Shown: positions 16,916-24,947 of the stretch, in pieces
How the letters are laid out: the number at the start of each line of letters is the position of its first letter
How positions within the stretch are numbered: position 1 is the first letter of the stretch
Source of the DNA: Nitrospinae bacterium bin107
Lineage (GTDB): Bacteria; UBA8248
Direction of reading: 5' to 3'
Assembly (NCBI GenBank): GCA_002238965.1
Contig: MPNJ01000015.1
Location: 1 to 64,000, forward strand
DNA: 64,000 nt
The notes under the pieces: generated by a model
Seen by the model: the letters and a program-made list of their open reading frames with translations, nothing else
Databases searched by the model: none
What the model was told of the DNA's origin: nothing
Made by a program: the position numbers and the translations under genes

Positions 16916-17395
16916 GCGGACGCCGCTCCCCGCAGGTTCTCTCAAGGATGAGGCCGTCAAGGCCGCCCTCGCCGACACGGATGTCTATATGCGGGGTCTG
17001 CGGTAGGCTGCCCATTTCTATATGCGGGGTCTGCGGTAGGCTGCCCATTTCTCGAGGTGGGGGAGGGGTTTGTCGATTGTAGGGACAGGTCGCGACCTGT
17101 CCCTACGGGTTCGTTCAAATTATGAGGTTCCCGCAAGGGTGTTGAATTTCCCCGATAAGGGAAGTTCGAATGTGCCCGCTTCGCTATAGGACAGGCACGG
17201 GGGCCTGTCCCTACAGCGAGATTTCCTGTTTGTTGCGAAGGCGCAAGTCCTCCCATCGTCAAAATATCGCTCCTTACAAAGGCTCGAACCAAAGATGCGC
17301 CCTTTCCCTGAAGCTGGTATGAAGGGGAATCCAAAAGGCGTCGGGCCGGGCTCCGGCGCATTTTTTACGTCACGATGACTTAACGGGAGAAGAAG
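16916..17395. other. Intergenic region with tandem and palindromic repeats
   Basis: No gene. It contains the 33-bp tandem repeat at 16984-17049, a palindrome gtagggacaggtcgcgacct at 17080-17105, and a related palindromic repeat near 17190-17215 (aggacaggcacgggggcctg) that recurs near 29530 and 47985. The leader of the second Gfo/Idh/MocA gene lies at the end. Confidence 0.55.
16984..17049. repeat. 33-bp perfect tandem duplication
   Basis: Two identical adjacent copies of a 33-base unit starting tctatatgcggggtctgcgg, at 16984-17016 and 17017-17049. No spacer and only two copies, so it is not a CRISPR. It probably arose by slippage. Confidence 0.9.
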
Positions 17396-18526
17396 ATGGC
17401 GGCTTTGGGAGGTGAGAAGAATCCGATTGGTCTGGCGATAGTCGGCTGCGGCCGCGTGGGCCGCATTCGCGCGCGCTGCGCCAGGGAGTATCCGGGCACG
17501 GAGTGGCTCGGCTGCTGCGACATCGACGAGAAAAAAGGAAAGGCCATGGCCGAGGAGTTCGGGGCCGATTTTTTCACGACCGATTTCGCCGAGCTCATCC
17601 AGAGGCCCGAGGTCAACGCCGTCATCATTGCCACGGATGAGGAGTGGCACGCGAAGCCGCTCTGGGAATCGATAGCGCAGGGCCACAAAATACTAGTGGA
17701 AAAACCGCTGGCCACGAGCGTGGTGGAATCGGCGAAAATCGTGGAAGCCGCGGAGGCGGCGGGCGTGGAGTTGCTCGTGGGCTACACCCAGCGCTTCAGG
17801 AGGCGCTGGCTCACGGCGCGCGAGCACGTGCAGTCGGGGGTATTGGGCGAGGTGACCTCCGCGACGACGCGCGCGCTGCTGAACCGCCAGGTCGGCATCA
17901 CGCGGCTGTCGAAAAACGAGGACCGCTCCATGCTCACGCCCATGGTGATCTCCGGCACCCATGCGCTGGACGTCATGCTGTTCGTGATGGGGCCGGAGAA
18001 GCAGCCCGTCGAGGTCGTCTCGCGCTCCATCTCGCGCGTGATGACGGGCATCGGCACGCAGGACGCCACCTTCAGCATCTTCACCTTCGACGACGGGACC
18101 ATCTGGAGCATGGAGTGCAACTGGGGGATGCCCACCATCTGGCCCGCCTCGACGTACGGCGTGACCATCAGCGTGGTGGGAACCGACGGCGCGCTCACCA
18201 TCGACGACACCCATGCCGATTTCATCATGGCGTCCGAGAACCCGCTGGCCTCACACCGTGGGGAGGAGCGCCACGTTCACCTGCTCGAAAGCTACCCGGC
18301 GGGAGATATGTCCAAAGGGCAGTTCTGGGGCCCCATGCGCGATGAATCCATCGCCTGGCTCGCGCACGTCTATACGGGAACGGACATGCCCCACGCCACG
18401 GGGGCGGAGGGACACCGCAACCTCATGCTCTGCATGGCGTGTGATTTATCCGCCAAGCGAAAGGAAGTCGTGAAGCTGCCGATCGACCCCGAAGAGCTCC
18501 ATGCAAGGTTAAAAGCGAGAAACTAG
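17396..18526 (+). CDS. Gfo/Idh/MocA-family oxidoreductase, copy 2
   Basis: 376 residues, ATG after gggagaagaag. Rossmann GCGRVG at 18-23, CDIDEK, and catalytic EKP at 102-104 (LVEKPLA). It shares long collinear segments with the gene at 15800-16915, including FFTTD, GYTQRFRRRW, TPMVISGTHALD and DDGTIWSM, so it is a diverged tandem duplicate. Keeping both suggests two steps on related polyols or a heteromer. Its last four bases overlap the convergent cupin gene. Confidence 0.87.
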   Translation: MAALGGEKNPIGLAIVGCGRVGRIRARCAREYPGTEWLGCCDIDEKKGKAMAEEFGADFFTTDFAELIQRPEVNAVIIATDEEWHAKPLWESIAQGHKILVEKPLATSVVESAKIVEAAEAAGVELLVGYTQRFRRRWLTAREHVQSGVLGEVTSATTRALLNRQVGITRLSKNEDRSMLTPMVISGTHALDVMLFVMGPEKQPVEVVSRSISRVMTGIGTQDATFSIFTFDDGTIWSMECNWGMPTIWPASTYGVTISVVGTDGALTIDDTHADFIMASENPLASHRGEERHVHLLESYPAGDMSKGQFWGPMRDESIAWLAHVYTGTDMPHATGAEGHRNLMLCMACDLSAKRKEVVKLPIDPEELHARLKARN

Positions 18527-18873
18527 TCCATCGTCGCGGTCGGCGGGGGCCAGCCCTCCGATTTGTTCTTGAACGAGAGGTAGATGAATTCGCCGTCGCT
18601 ATCGTTCTTGAACTCGTGCTCGGTACCTTCGGGAACATGGATGATGTCGCCCGCGGTGACGGTTTTCGCCTCATCCCCCACCCGGAACCAGGCGGTTCCC
18701 TCGACGACGTTGATTAACTGCTCGCAGTCGTGCGTATGCGGGCGGGCCAGCTTGCCCGGCTGGCTCACCGAGCGGTTCAGGGTGACGTGCTCGCCGATGA
18801 TGATGCTGCCCTCTGAATCGGACGGCCTCGCCAGATTTTTTCGCTTCATTTCGTCCCAACGGTAAAACGGCAT
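18523..18873 (-). CDS. Cupin-domain protein
   Basis: 116 residues forming one small cupin barrel. Motif 1 is RPHTHDCEQ (His46, His48, Glu51) and motif 2 is GDIIHVPEGTEHEF (His86), so the usual metal-binding set is present. Small single-domain cupins act as isomerases, dioxygenases or sugar/ligand sensors. It ends convergently with the oxidoreductase, with a 4-base overlap. A link to the sugar oxidoreductases is possible but not shown. Confidence 0.85.
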   Translation of the reverse strand: MPFYRWDEMKRKNLARPSDSEGSIIIGEHVTLNRSVSQPGKLARPHTHDCEQLINVVEGTAWFRVGDEAKTVTAGDIIHVPEGTEHEFKNDSDGEFIYLSFKNKSEGWPPPTATMD

Positions 18874-19128
18874 GTTACGGCTCCTTGTCGAAGAAAACGG
18901 TTTTTTCGGGTCGTTCCGGATATCGAGACGGAAACGCTCGTTTTAGTCCTCAAGTTTCATTGACAGCGAAACGCTCCCGTCTGTAAGATTCACGCCCAAG
19001 CATACAGAAAAGAGCGCTCATTGAGAACGCATCGAGAGGGTTTGTTCTCACTAGATCGTCTCTTGGTGAGCGGGAACCGTTCGTTCCATGTAGTTAAGTC
19101 TTACATCACTTCATCAGGGAGAGGAAAA

Positions 19129-20112
19129 ATGAAGAGAATCGTCATGATGTTCGGAATTCTGGCTCTGACCCTGCCGTTCTTGACGGTGGGCGACGCCTAC
19201 GCCGCGCCCGCGAAGTACGACGTCGCGGTCGGCAGCCTTGGCGGTACGATGGGCAGGCTGGGCGCCGGCCTCAGCGAAATCGTCAACAGGAAACAGAAAA
19301 AGGTTATCTTAAGCGTGGTGCCCGGTGGCGGACGGGCGAACCCGGCCCGCGTGGGAGGAGGAGGCGCCGACTTCGGCTATACCTTCTCGAACTTCGCCGG
19401 CGCCGCGATGGCCGGAAAGACCCCTTTCAAGAAGTCCTACAAGAGCCTCCGGGGCATCGCCAGTTTCTGGCCTTCGTGTTACCACCAGTACGCCGCCAAG
19501 GAGCAGTATGACGCCGGCATCAAGACCTGGGGCGACATCATCAAGTCGAAAACGCCGCTCAAGGTAGGTGTGGCCAAGAAGGGAACCAGCACGGAGTACG
19601 TAGGGAGTCTGATCGTCAAGCATTACAAGACTAACTACAAGCAACTCAGGGAACGTGGTTACAAACTCAATTTCGCGGGTGTTAACGGCATGTCGCGCGC
19701 GATTAAAGCGAGACAGCTCGATTTCTACTTCCACAACTCGGGCGACCCCAATGGTGCGGGTATCCAGGCGGCCCTTGGCCGCAATCTCGTGTTCCTGGAC
19801 ATGTCCGATGACGTGAAAAAAATGCTGGCGGGCCACGGCTTCTCGTCCTGCCAGATTCCGGGCGGCATGTACAGGGGCAACCCCAAGCCCAAGGACTCGA
19901 TGGGGCTTTTCGGCGTGCTGCTCTCGACGACCAAGATGAGCGCCGACGTGGTCTACTCGATCCTTAAGATAGCGAGTCAGGAGAGGAAATTCCTCGGCGG
20001 CGTTCACAAGATCTACAAGAGTTGGGACCCCAAGAAGGCGGGAATGCATCTCGGAGTGCCGCTGCATGAGGGCGCCAAGCGCTTCTACAAGGAAATCGGG
20101 GGCTCGATGTAA
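19129..20112 (+). CDS. TAXI-family TRAP transporter solute-binding protein
   Basis: 327 residues from the ATG at 19129 with gggagaggaaaa upstream; the longer reading is rejected. A signal peptide ends at GDAYA before APAKYDVAVG. The TAXI-type features are the early VGSLGGTMGRLGAGLSEIVN segment and VVPGGGRANPARVGGGGADFGY, where these proteins grip carboxylated ligands such as glutamate or 2-oxoglutarate. It is followed after 24 bases by the fused TRAP permease, making a complete secondary uptake system driven by ion gradients. Confidence 0.87.
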   Translation: MKRIVMMFGILALTLPFLTVGDAYAAPAKYDVAVGSLGGTMGRLGAGLSEIVNRKQKKVILSVVPGGGRANPARVGGGGADFGYTFSNFAGAAMAGKTPFKKSYKSLRGIASFWPSCYHQYAAKEQYDAGIKTWGDIIKSKTPLKVGVAKKGTSTEYVGSLIVKHYKTNYKQLRERGYKLNFAGVNGMSRAIKARQLDFYFHNSGDPNGAGIQAALGRNLVFLDMSDDVKKMLAGHGFSSCQIPGGMYRGNPKPKDSMGLFGVLLSTTKMSADVVYSILKIASQERKFLGGVHKIYKSWDPKKAGMHLGVPLHEGAKRFYKEIGGSM

Positions 20113-20136
20113 CCGTCCCGGGGAAGAGGCGCAAGC

Positions 20137-22110
20137 GTGAACGATATACAGGAAAGAACCCCTCTGGATTGGCTCGTCCTGGCGATAGCCGTCGGCATGT
20201 CCTGGTTTCACATCCAGGTGGCCTACACGGGAGGTTATGAGCCGCTTACCCAGAGGGCGCTCTCGTACCTCTTCGGGATGACCCTGATTTTCATCGTCTA
20301 CAGAAAACCTGCGGGAGGCGGGTGGCGCGCCGTTGTTACGGCCGCCGTCTGCCTCCTGGCGGTCGCCTCCATCTCTTACCCGATACTGCGCATCGACTAT
20401 TACCTGAATCGTCTGCATTTCGTTGAACCGCTCGAAACCATGGATATGATACTGGGTTCGGTAGTTCTGGTGCTCGCCTTCGAGGCTGCGCGCAGGACCA
20501 TCAACCTGGCGCTCCCCGTGATATCGCTATTCTTCATCGTTTATTCGTATTTCGGCCCCTATTTCCCCGGGTTTCTTGCGCACAAAGGGGCAACCTACAT
20601 GCACATCGTGGACCATCAGTACATGACCTACGACGGCCTGTGGACGGCGCCTTTGAGCGTTTTTTCGGTCTATATCTTCCTGTTCATCCTCTTCGGCGCG
20701 TTTCTCGACCGCATGGGGGCAGCGGATTTCTACGTGAAACTCTCCATGTCGGCCGCGGGCAGGCTGCGCGGCGGGCCGGCGAAGGCGGCGGTTTTCGCCA
20801 GCGCCATGACGGGCACCATAATGGGCAGCGCGAACGCGAATGTGGTCACCACGGGTTCGTTCACCATCCCGATGATGAAGCGCACCGGCTTCAAGCCCGA
20901 GACAGCGGCGGCCATCGAGACGGCGGCTTCTACGGGAGGCCAAATCATGCCGCCCATCATGGGGGCGTCGGCGTTTCTGATCGTGGAGTTCACGGGCATT
21001 TCGTATTGGGAAATCGTGAAGGTTTCGATTCTGCCCGCAATTTTGTACTTTTTCTCCGTCTACGCGACCGTACACCTGGAGGCAAGAAAAGAGGGCCTGG
21101 TCGGCATGCCCCGGGATTTGATACCTCCCCTGGGGCCCATCATGAAGGAAGGGTGGTTCTACCTTCTGCCCCCCATCGTGATTCTGGCGATCCTCATGAC
21201 GGGGAGACCGGTGCCCTACGCGGGCCTTGTCGGTATTCTCTCCGTCGTGCTCCTGGCGGGCCTCAAGGGCGCCCTCGTCTTGCTGGAAAAAGCAAGAAGA
21301 GAGGGCACGAGCGTATCGGAAGTAGTGAGCGAAATCGGCCGCGGGCTTTGGAACATCGTCCTCGCGCTTGAGAAGGGCGCGATTCAGTCGCTTCCCATCT
21401 GCGCGGCGGTGGGCGCGGTGGGCCTCATCATGGGCGCGTTGTTCCAGACCGGCCTGGGGCTAAAGTTCTCCTCTTTGGTCACGAATCTGGCGAACGACAG
21501 CTTGTTCCTGGGCATCCTCCTGGTGGGCATTGCCTCATTCGTGCTGGGCATGGGCCTGCCGACGAGCGCGGCCTACATCGTCCTGTCCGTCATGGCCGTG
21601 CCCGCGCTACTGGAACTCGGCGAGCCGTTCAAGCTCTCGCTACTCGGCGCCCATCTCATCGTGTTCTGGTACAGCCTGGACAGTTGCTTCACGCCCCCTG
21701 TATGCGTGCCCGCCTATACGGCGGCGGGCATAGCGGACGCCAACCCGGCGAAGGCCGCCTGGGCGTCTTTCCGCACGGCGAAGGGCATGTACATCGTGCC
21801 CCTGATGTTCGCCTTCACACCGATTCTGCTCATCCGCCAGCCCTGGCTCTCGCTGGAGACTTTCGCCGCGGGGCTTTTAGGCTTCCAGGCGCTGGCCGCC
21901 GGTATGGTCGGGTTCATGTATTTCCGTTTCTCAACCCCGATGCGCGGGTACTTGTTCCTGGCGGCGGGCCTCCTGTTCTGGCCGGGTTACCTGAACCACC
22001 TGGCGGGCGCGATCATGCTGGGCGCGGTGTTCATCCTGCAGAGAAGACGCCTCGCCGAGGAGGGAGAACCCACGCCCGCCCCGGTGGCCGGAGGAGCCGC
22101 TTCCGCATAG
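20137..22110 (+). CDS. TRAP transporter fused permease (DctQM type)
   Basis: 657 residues from a GTG start after ggggaagagg. The many hydrophobic segments fit a fused 4TM (DctQ) plus 12TM (DctM) permease, as usual for TAXI systems. Diagnostic DctM stretches are SAMTGTIMGSANANVVTTGSFTIP split around residues 225-250, ETAASTGGQIMPPIMGASAF, and MGLPTSAAYIVLSV. It sits in the inner membrane and works with the binding protein encoded just upstream, using a cation gradient to import a carboxylate. The C-terminus ends in an Ala/Gly/Pro-rich cytoplasmic tail. Confidence 0.9.
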   Translation: MNDIQERTPLDWLVLAIAVGMSWFHIQVAYTGGYEPLTQRALSYLFGMTLIFIVYRKPAGGGWRAVVTAAVCLLAVASISYPILRIDYYLNRLHFVEPLETMDMILGSVVLVLAFEAARRTINLALPVISLFFIVYSYFGPYFPGFLAHKGATYMHIVDHQYMTYDGLWTAPLSVFSVYIFLFILFGAFLDRMGAADFYVKLSMSAAGRLRGGPAKAAVFASAMTGTIMGSANANVVTTGSFTIPMMKRTGFKPETAAAIETAASTGGQIMPPIMGASAFLIVEFTGISYWEIVKVSILPAILYFFSVYATVHLEARKEGLVGMPRDLIPPLGPIMKEGWFYLLPPIVILAILMTGRPVPYAGLVGILSVVLLAGLKGALVLLEKARREGTSVSEVVSEIGRGLWNIVLALEKGAIQSLPICAAVGAVGLIMGALFQTGLGLKFSSLVTNLANDSLFLGILLVGIASFVLGMGLPTSAAYIVLSVMAVPALLELGEPFKLSLLGAHLIVFWYSLDSCFTPPVCVPAYTAAGIADANPAKAAWASFRTAKGMYIVPLMFAFTPILLIRQPWLSLETFAAGLLGFQALAAGMVGFMYFRFSTPMRGYLFLAAGLLFWPGYLNHLAGAIMLGAVFILQRRRLAEEGEPTPAPVAGGAASA

Positions 22111-22271
22111 GGGAGTTGGCGGGTTCGAGGGCGGCTTTGTGGTTCGAACAAGGGCCGGGGATCATCACTCACCATCTGATTTCACTTCCGCTCGCGCGGG
22201 GGTAGATTCTTCCATCCCTTGACCGGGCGGACGCTCCACCATTCAGGCAGACTAACGGGGAGGGTTTTCTC

Positions 22272-23495
22272 ATGGAAGAGAAAGCGATCGACCGGATCGA
22301 CGAATCCCGGGGACCTCACTACGAACCCTACGGCTGGCACCACTGGCCCGAGCATCCCTGGATGTCCTATCAGTTCAGGCGCGCCCTGGGCGAGACGCAG
22401 GAGGGCGGCGGCTCGGTGAGCGAGTGCTTCCAGGCCGCGAGCCGCATGACGCCCGGCGACAACGAAAGCTGGCACACCGAGTGGACGCGCATGGGCGAGC
22501 GCAACCGCGCGCGAGGGGATGAGGCCGCCGCCACGGGGCGCATCCAGACGGCGCGCAACTGCTGGCTGCGCGCGGCGGATTACTACCGGAGTGCGGAGTT
22601 CTGGCTGGAATCCGACGATCCGCGCCGGCTAGAGACCTTCGAGAAGGTGGAAGCATGCTCCAAGGCGTTTCTCGCCCATCTCACACCTCCCGGCGAGGTG
22701 GTGCGGGTCCCCTATGAGAACGGCGCGCATCTGGACGCCTATTTCGTGCCAGCGCCCTTCAGGGTGGAAAGGCAGCCTGCCGTCATCAGCTTCGGCGGCC
22801 TGGACGCCTATAAGGATGAGATGTGGTTCATGGCGGGGCGGGGGTTCCTGCAGCGCGGCATATCGGTCTTGATGATCGACGGCCCCGGCCAGGGCGGCAC
22901 GCTCAGGAGAGGGGGCATCACCTGCCGCCACGACTACGAGGCGCCCGTAGGCCGCTGCATCGACTATCTGGAGGCGAGGGGAGACGTGGACGCCTCGCGG
23001 ATCGCCGTCTGCGGCGGGGGAATCGGGGGCCATTTCGCCGCCCGGGCGGCCTGCTACGAGCACAGGCTCGCCGCCGCGCTCTCCCACACCGCCGGGTGGA
23101 GCCTGCATGATACATGGCGCGACGCGGGCGAGGATCACCGCCTCGCCGATTCCATCAAGTGGGTGTTCGGGGCCGCGAGCATGAGAGAAGCCGTCGAGAA
23201 GCTCGCGCCCTTTACGCTGGAAGGACACATCGGGAGGATGGAGTGTCCCTACCTCATCGTCCACGGGGGATACGACGTGCTCGGCGTGGCCCAGGCGCGC
23301 AGGGTCTATGAGGCCGCCAAAGACGCCGGGGTGGACGTCACGCTCAGGCTCGTCGATGAGGAGGAGACGGGCGCCGATCACTGCCAGCACGACAACCCCA
23401 CCATCGGCCAGGAGGTTCTCGCCGACTGGCTGGCCGGGGTGTTCGGGATAGACGAGCGCGGATTGATGTCGAAAACCATAACGCCGATTCTTTGA
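22272..23495 (+). CDS. FrsA-like alpha/beta hydrolase homologue lacking the nucleophile serine
   Basis: 407 residues, ATG after ggggagggtttt. It shares the layout of the hydrolase at 1432-2583: a helical N-terminal part, a core with SFGGLDAYKDEMWF, MIDGPGQGG and a nucleophile elbow. The elbow reads CGGGIGGH where the paralogue has FGISRGGH, so Gly250 replaces the catalytic serine. The acid (GGYD) and a histidine (GADHCQHDN) are still present. It may be a non-catalytic binding protein, use another nucleophile, or be inactive. It follows the TRAP transporter and precedes a cytoplasmic binding-protein homologue by 10 bases, suggesting an operon. Confidence 0.8.
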   Translation: MEEKAIDRIDESRGPHYEPYGWHHWPEHPWMSYQFRRALGETQEGGGSVSECFQAASRMTPGDNESWHTEWTRMGERNRARGDEAAATGRIQTARNCWLRAADYYRSAEFWLESDDPRRLETFEKVEACSKAFLAHLTPPGEVVRVPYENGAHLDAYFVPAPFRVERQPAVISFGGLDAYKDEMWFMAGRGFLQRGISVLMIDGPGQGGTLRRGGITCRHDYEAPVGRCIDYLEARGDVDASRIAVCGGGIGGHFAARAACYEHRLAAALSHTAGWSLHDTWRDAGEDHRLADSIKWVFGAASMREAVEKLAPFTLEGHIGRMECPYLIVHGGYDVLGVAQARRVYEAAKDAGVDVTLRLVDEEETGADHCQHDNPTIGQEVLADWLAGVFGIDERGLMSKTITPIL

Positions 23496-23505
23496 GGAGA
23501 AACAC

Positions 23506-24432
23506 GTGAGCATCACGCTGCTGGAGAATTTCAGGGCCGTTTTCTACACGCCGTTCTACGCCGCCTTCTCTGCGGGCGCTTTCGTGGAGGAGGGCGTGGA
23601 CGTTCGTATCGAAACCTCGCCCGATCCCGCCCGGAACGCGGAGTTGCTCATGTCCGGCGAGGCGCAGGTGAGCTGGGGCGGTCCCATGCGCGTCCTGGTG
23701 GCGTATGACAAAAACCCCTATTGCAATCTCAAGGTGTTCTGCGAGGTCGTCTGCCGCGACCCGTTCTTTCTCATCGGCCGCGAGCCGAACCCGGCGTTCC
23801 GGATGGGCGATCTGGTGGGTCCCAAAGTCGCCACGGTGAGCGAGGTGCCCACCCCCTGGATGTGCCTGCAGCACGACCTGCAATTGGCGGGGCTCGACCC
23901 GCAAGCCTTGGACAGGGTCCCCGATAAGACGATGGACGAGAACGCAGAAGCCCTGCGCGCGGGCGCGGTGGACGTCGTACAGGTGTTTCAGCCATTCGCC
24001 GAGGAGTTGATCCTGGAAGGCGCGGGCCACATCTGGTATCAGGCGGCGGAGCGGGGGCTTACGACCTATACGGCGTTTTACGCGCCCGGCTCGTTCCTGC
24101 GGGATCACCCAGAATCCGCCCTCGGCATGACGCGCGCCATGGCGAAGACAGAACTCTGGCTCGCAGATAACGACGCGGAGGCGGTAACCGAGCTCGTGAA
24201 GCCCTGGTTCGAGGATATGGACTCATATATTCTGATGGATGCCATTGAGCGCTACAAGAGCCTCGGCCTCTGGAACCGGAACCCCCGCCTCGCGAAGGAG
24301 AGTTTCAATTGGCTGCGGGCCGCGTGCCTGAGTGGCGGGCTGATCACGACCGGCGTCTCCTACGAGAAAGCCGTGGATATGCGCTTCGTGGATAATGTGT
24401 GGCGTAGGGGTGGGTTCTCCGACTTTGGTTAA
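23506..24432 (+). CDS. NMT1/THI5-like periplasmic-binding-fold protein without signal peptide
   Basis: 308 residues from a GTG start after gaggagaaacac, 10 bases past the previous stop. The first residues MSITLLENFRAVFYTPFYAAFSAGAFVEEG fall directly into the ligand-binding fold of the NMT1/ThiY family, with no signal peptide or lipobox. Other family-type segments are WGGPMRVLVAYDKNP, and AGLDPQALDRVPDKTMDENA. Either the protein is cytoplasmic or it enters by another route. No ABC permease or ATPase lies nearby. Fusion-like coupling to the serine-less hydrolase suggests a shared ligand. Confidence 0.75.
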   Translation: MSITLLENFRAVFYTPFYAAFSAGAFVEEGVDVRIETSPDPARNAELLMSGEAQVSWGGPMRVLVAYDKNPYCNLKVFCEVVCRDPFFLIGREPNPAFRMGDLVGPKVATVSEVPTPWMCLQHDLQLAGLDPQALDRVPDKTMDENAEALRAGAVDVVQVFQPFAEELILEGAGHIWYQAAERGLTTYTAFYAPGSFLRDHPESALGMTRAMAKTELWLADNDAEAVTELVKPWFEDMDSYILMDAIERYKSLGLWNRNPRLAKESFNWLRAACLSGGLITTGVSYEKAVDMRFVDNVWRRGGFSDFG

Positions 24433-24947
24433 ATTTTACTCCTCCCATGAGTGGGTTCTTGAAATACTCTTCGTCGGGGTAGTAACCCCCCTTGTCAGGG
24501 GGGCTTTTTCAACAACCCCCTGACAGGTCGCGACCTGTGGGGCAGCCCCGAGGAGTCGATTCCGACTGAAGAGGGAGGATTCGTGCCACTACAAGAGGCG
24601 GAGCGGTTTGTTCGTCATTCCGGCGAAAGCCGGAATCCATTTTTACGCCTTTCGCATTTTTATCAGTGTTCCCGCACAACGGCGGGGAATGAAATGCCGC
24701 CGCTCGTTCACCCGCATCCGCAAATGGATTCCGGCTTTCGCCGGAATGACGGCAGTAGTGAATTCCGAGCGAAGAGGGGTTTTTCAACAACCCTTCAAGG
24801 GGGAGTGATTTTGACACTCTGTTTTGAATAATCCCGCTCTTCTCGTCAGAATCGCTCTCTCTCCTTCAATCCGCCTCCTTTGCGCTTCCCCGAACACATC
24901 TGGCAAGATGGCGGCTACTCTATGCTCCTGGAATAAGGAGGCTCCCC
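24433..24947. other. Repeat-filled intergenic region
   Basis: No gene. It contains ccccccttgtcaggggggctttttcaacaacccc near 24485-24521, a second tttttcaacaaccc near 24779, and between them a pair of inverted copies of a 24-base palindromic repeat (see 24614-24750). The last ~110 bases lead into the gamma-glutamyltransferase gene, with ataaggagg ahead of its ATG. Confidence 0.55.
24611..24751. repeat. Inverted pair of cattccggcgaaagccggaa repeats
   Basis: One copy, cattccggcgaaagccggaa, begins near 24614, and its inverted copy, ttccggctttcgccggaatg, begins near 24727, both followed or preceded by tcca/tgga. Each copy is itself a palindrome. Such extragenic repeats are common in some environmental bacteria and are usually moved by RAYT-type transposases; none is seen here. 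Confidence 0.75.

Noticed and set aside
16984-17049. Possible CRISPR
   Set aside because: Only two copies, directly adjacent with no spacers.
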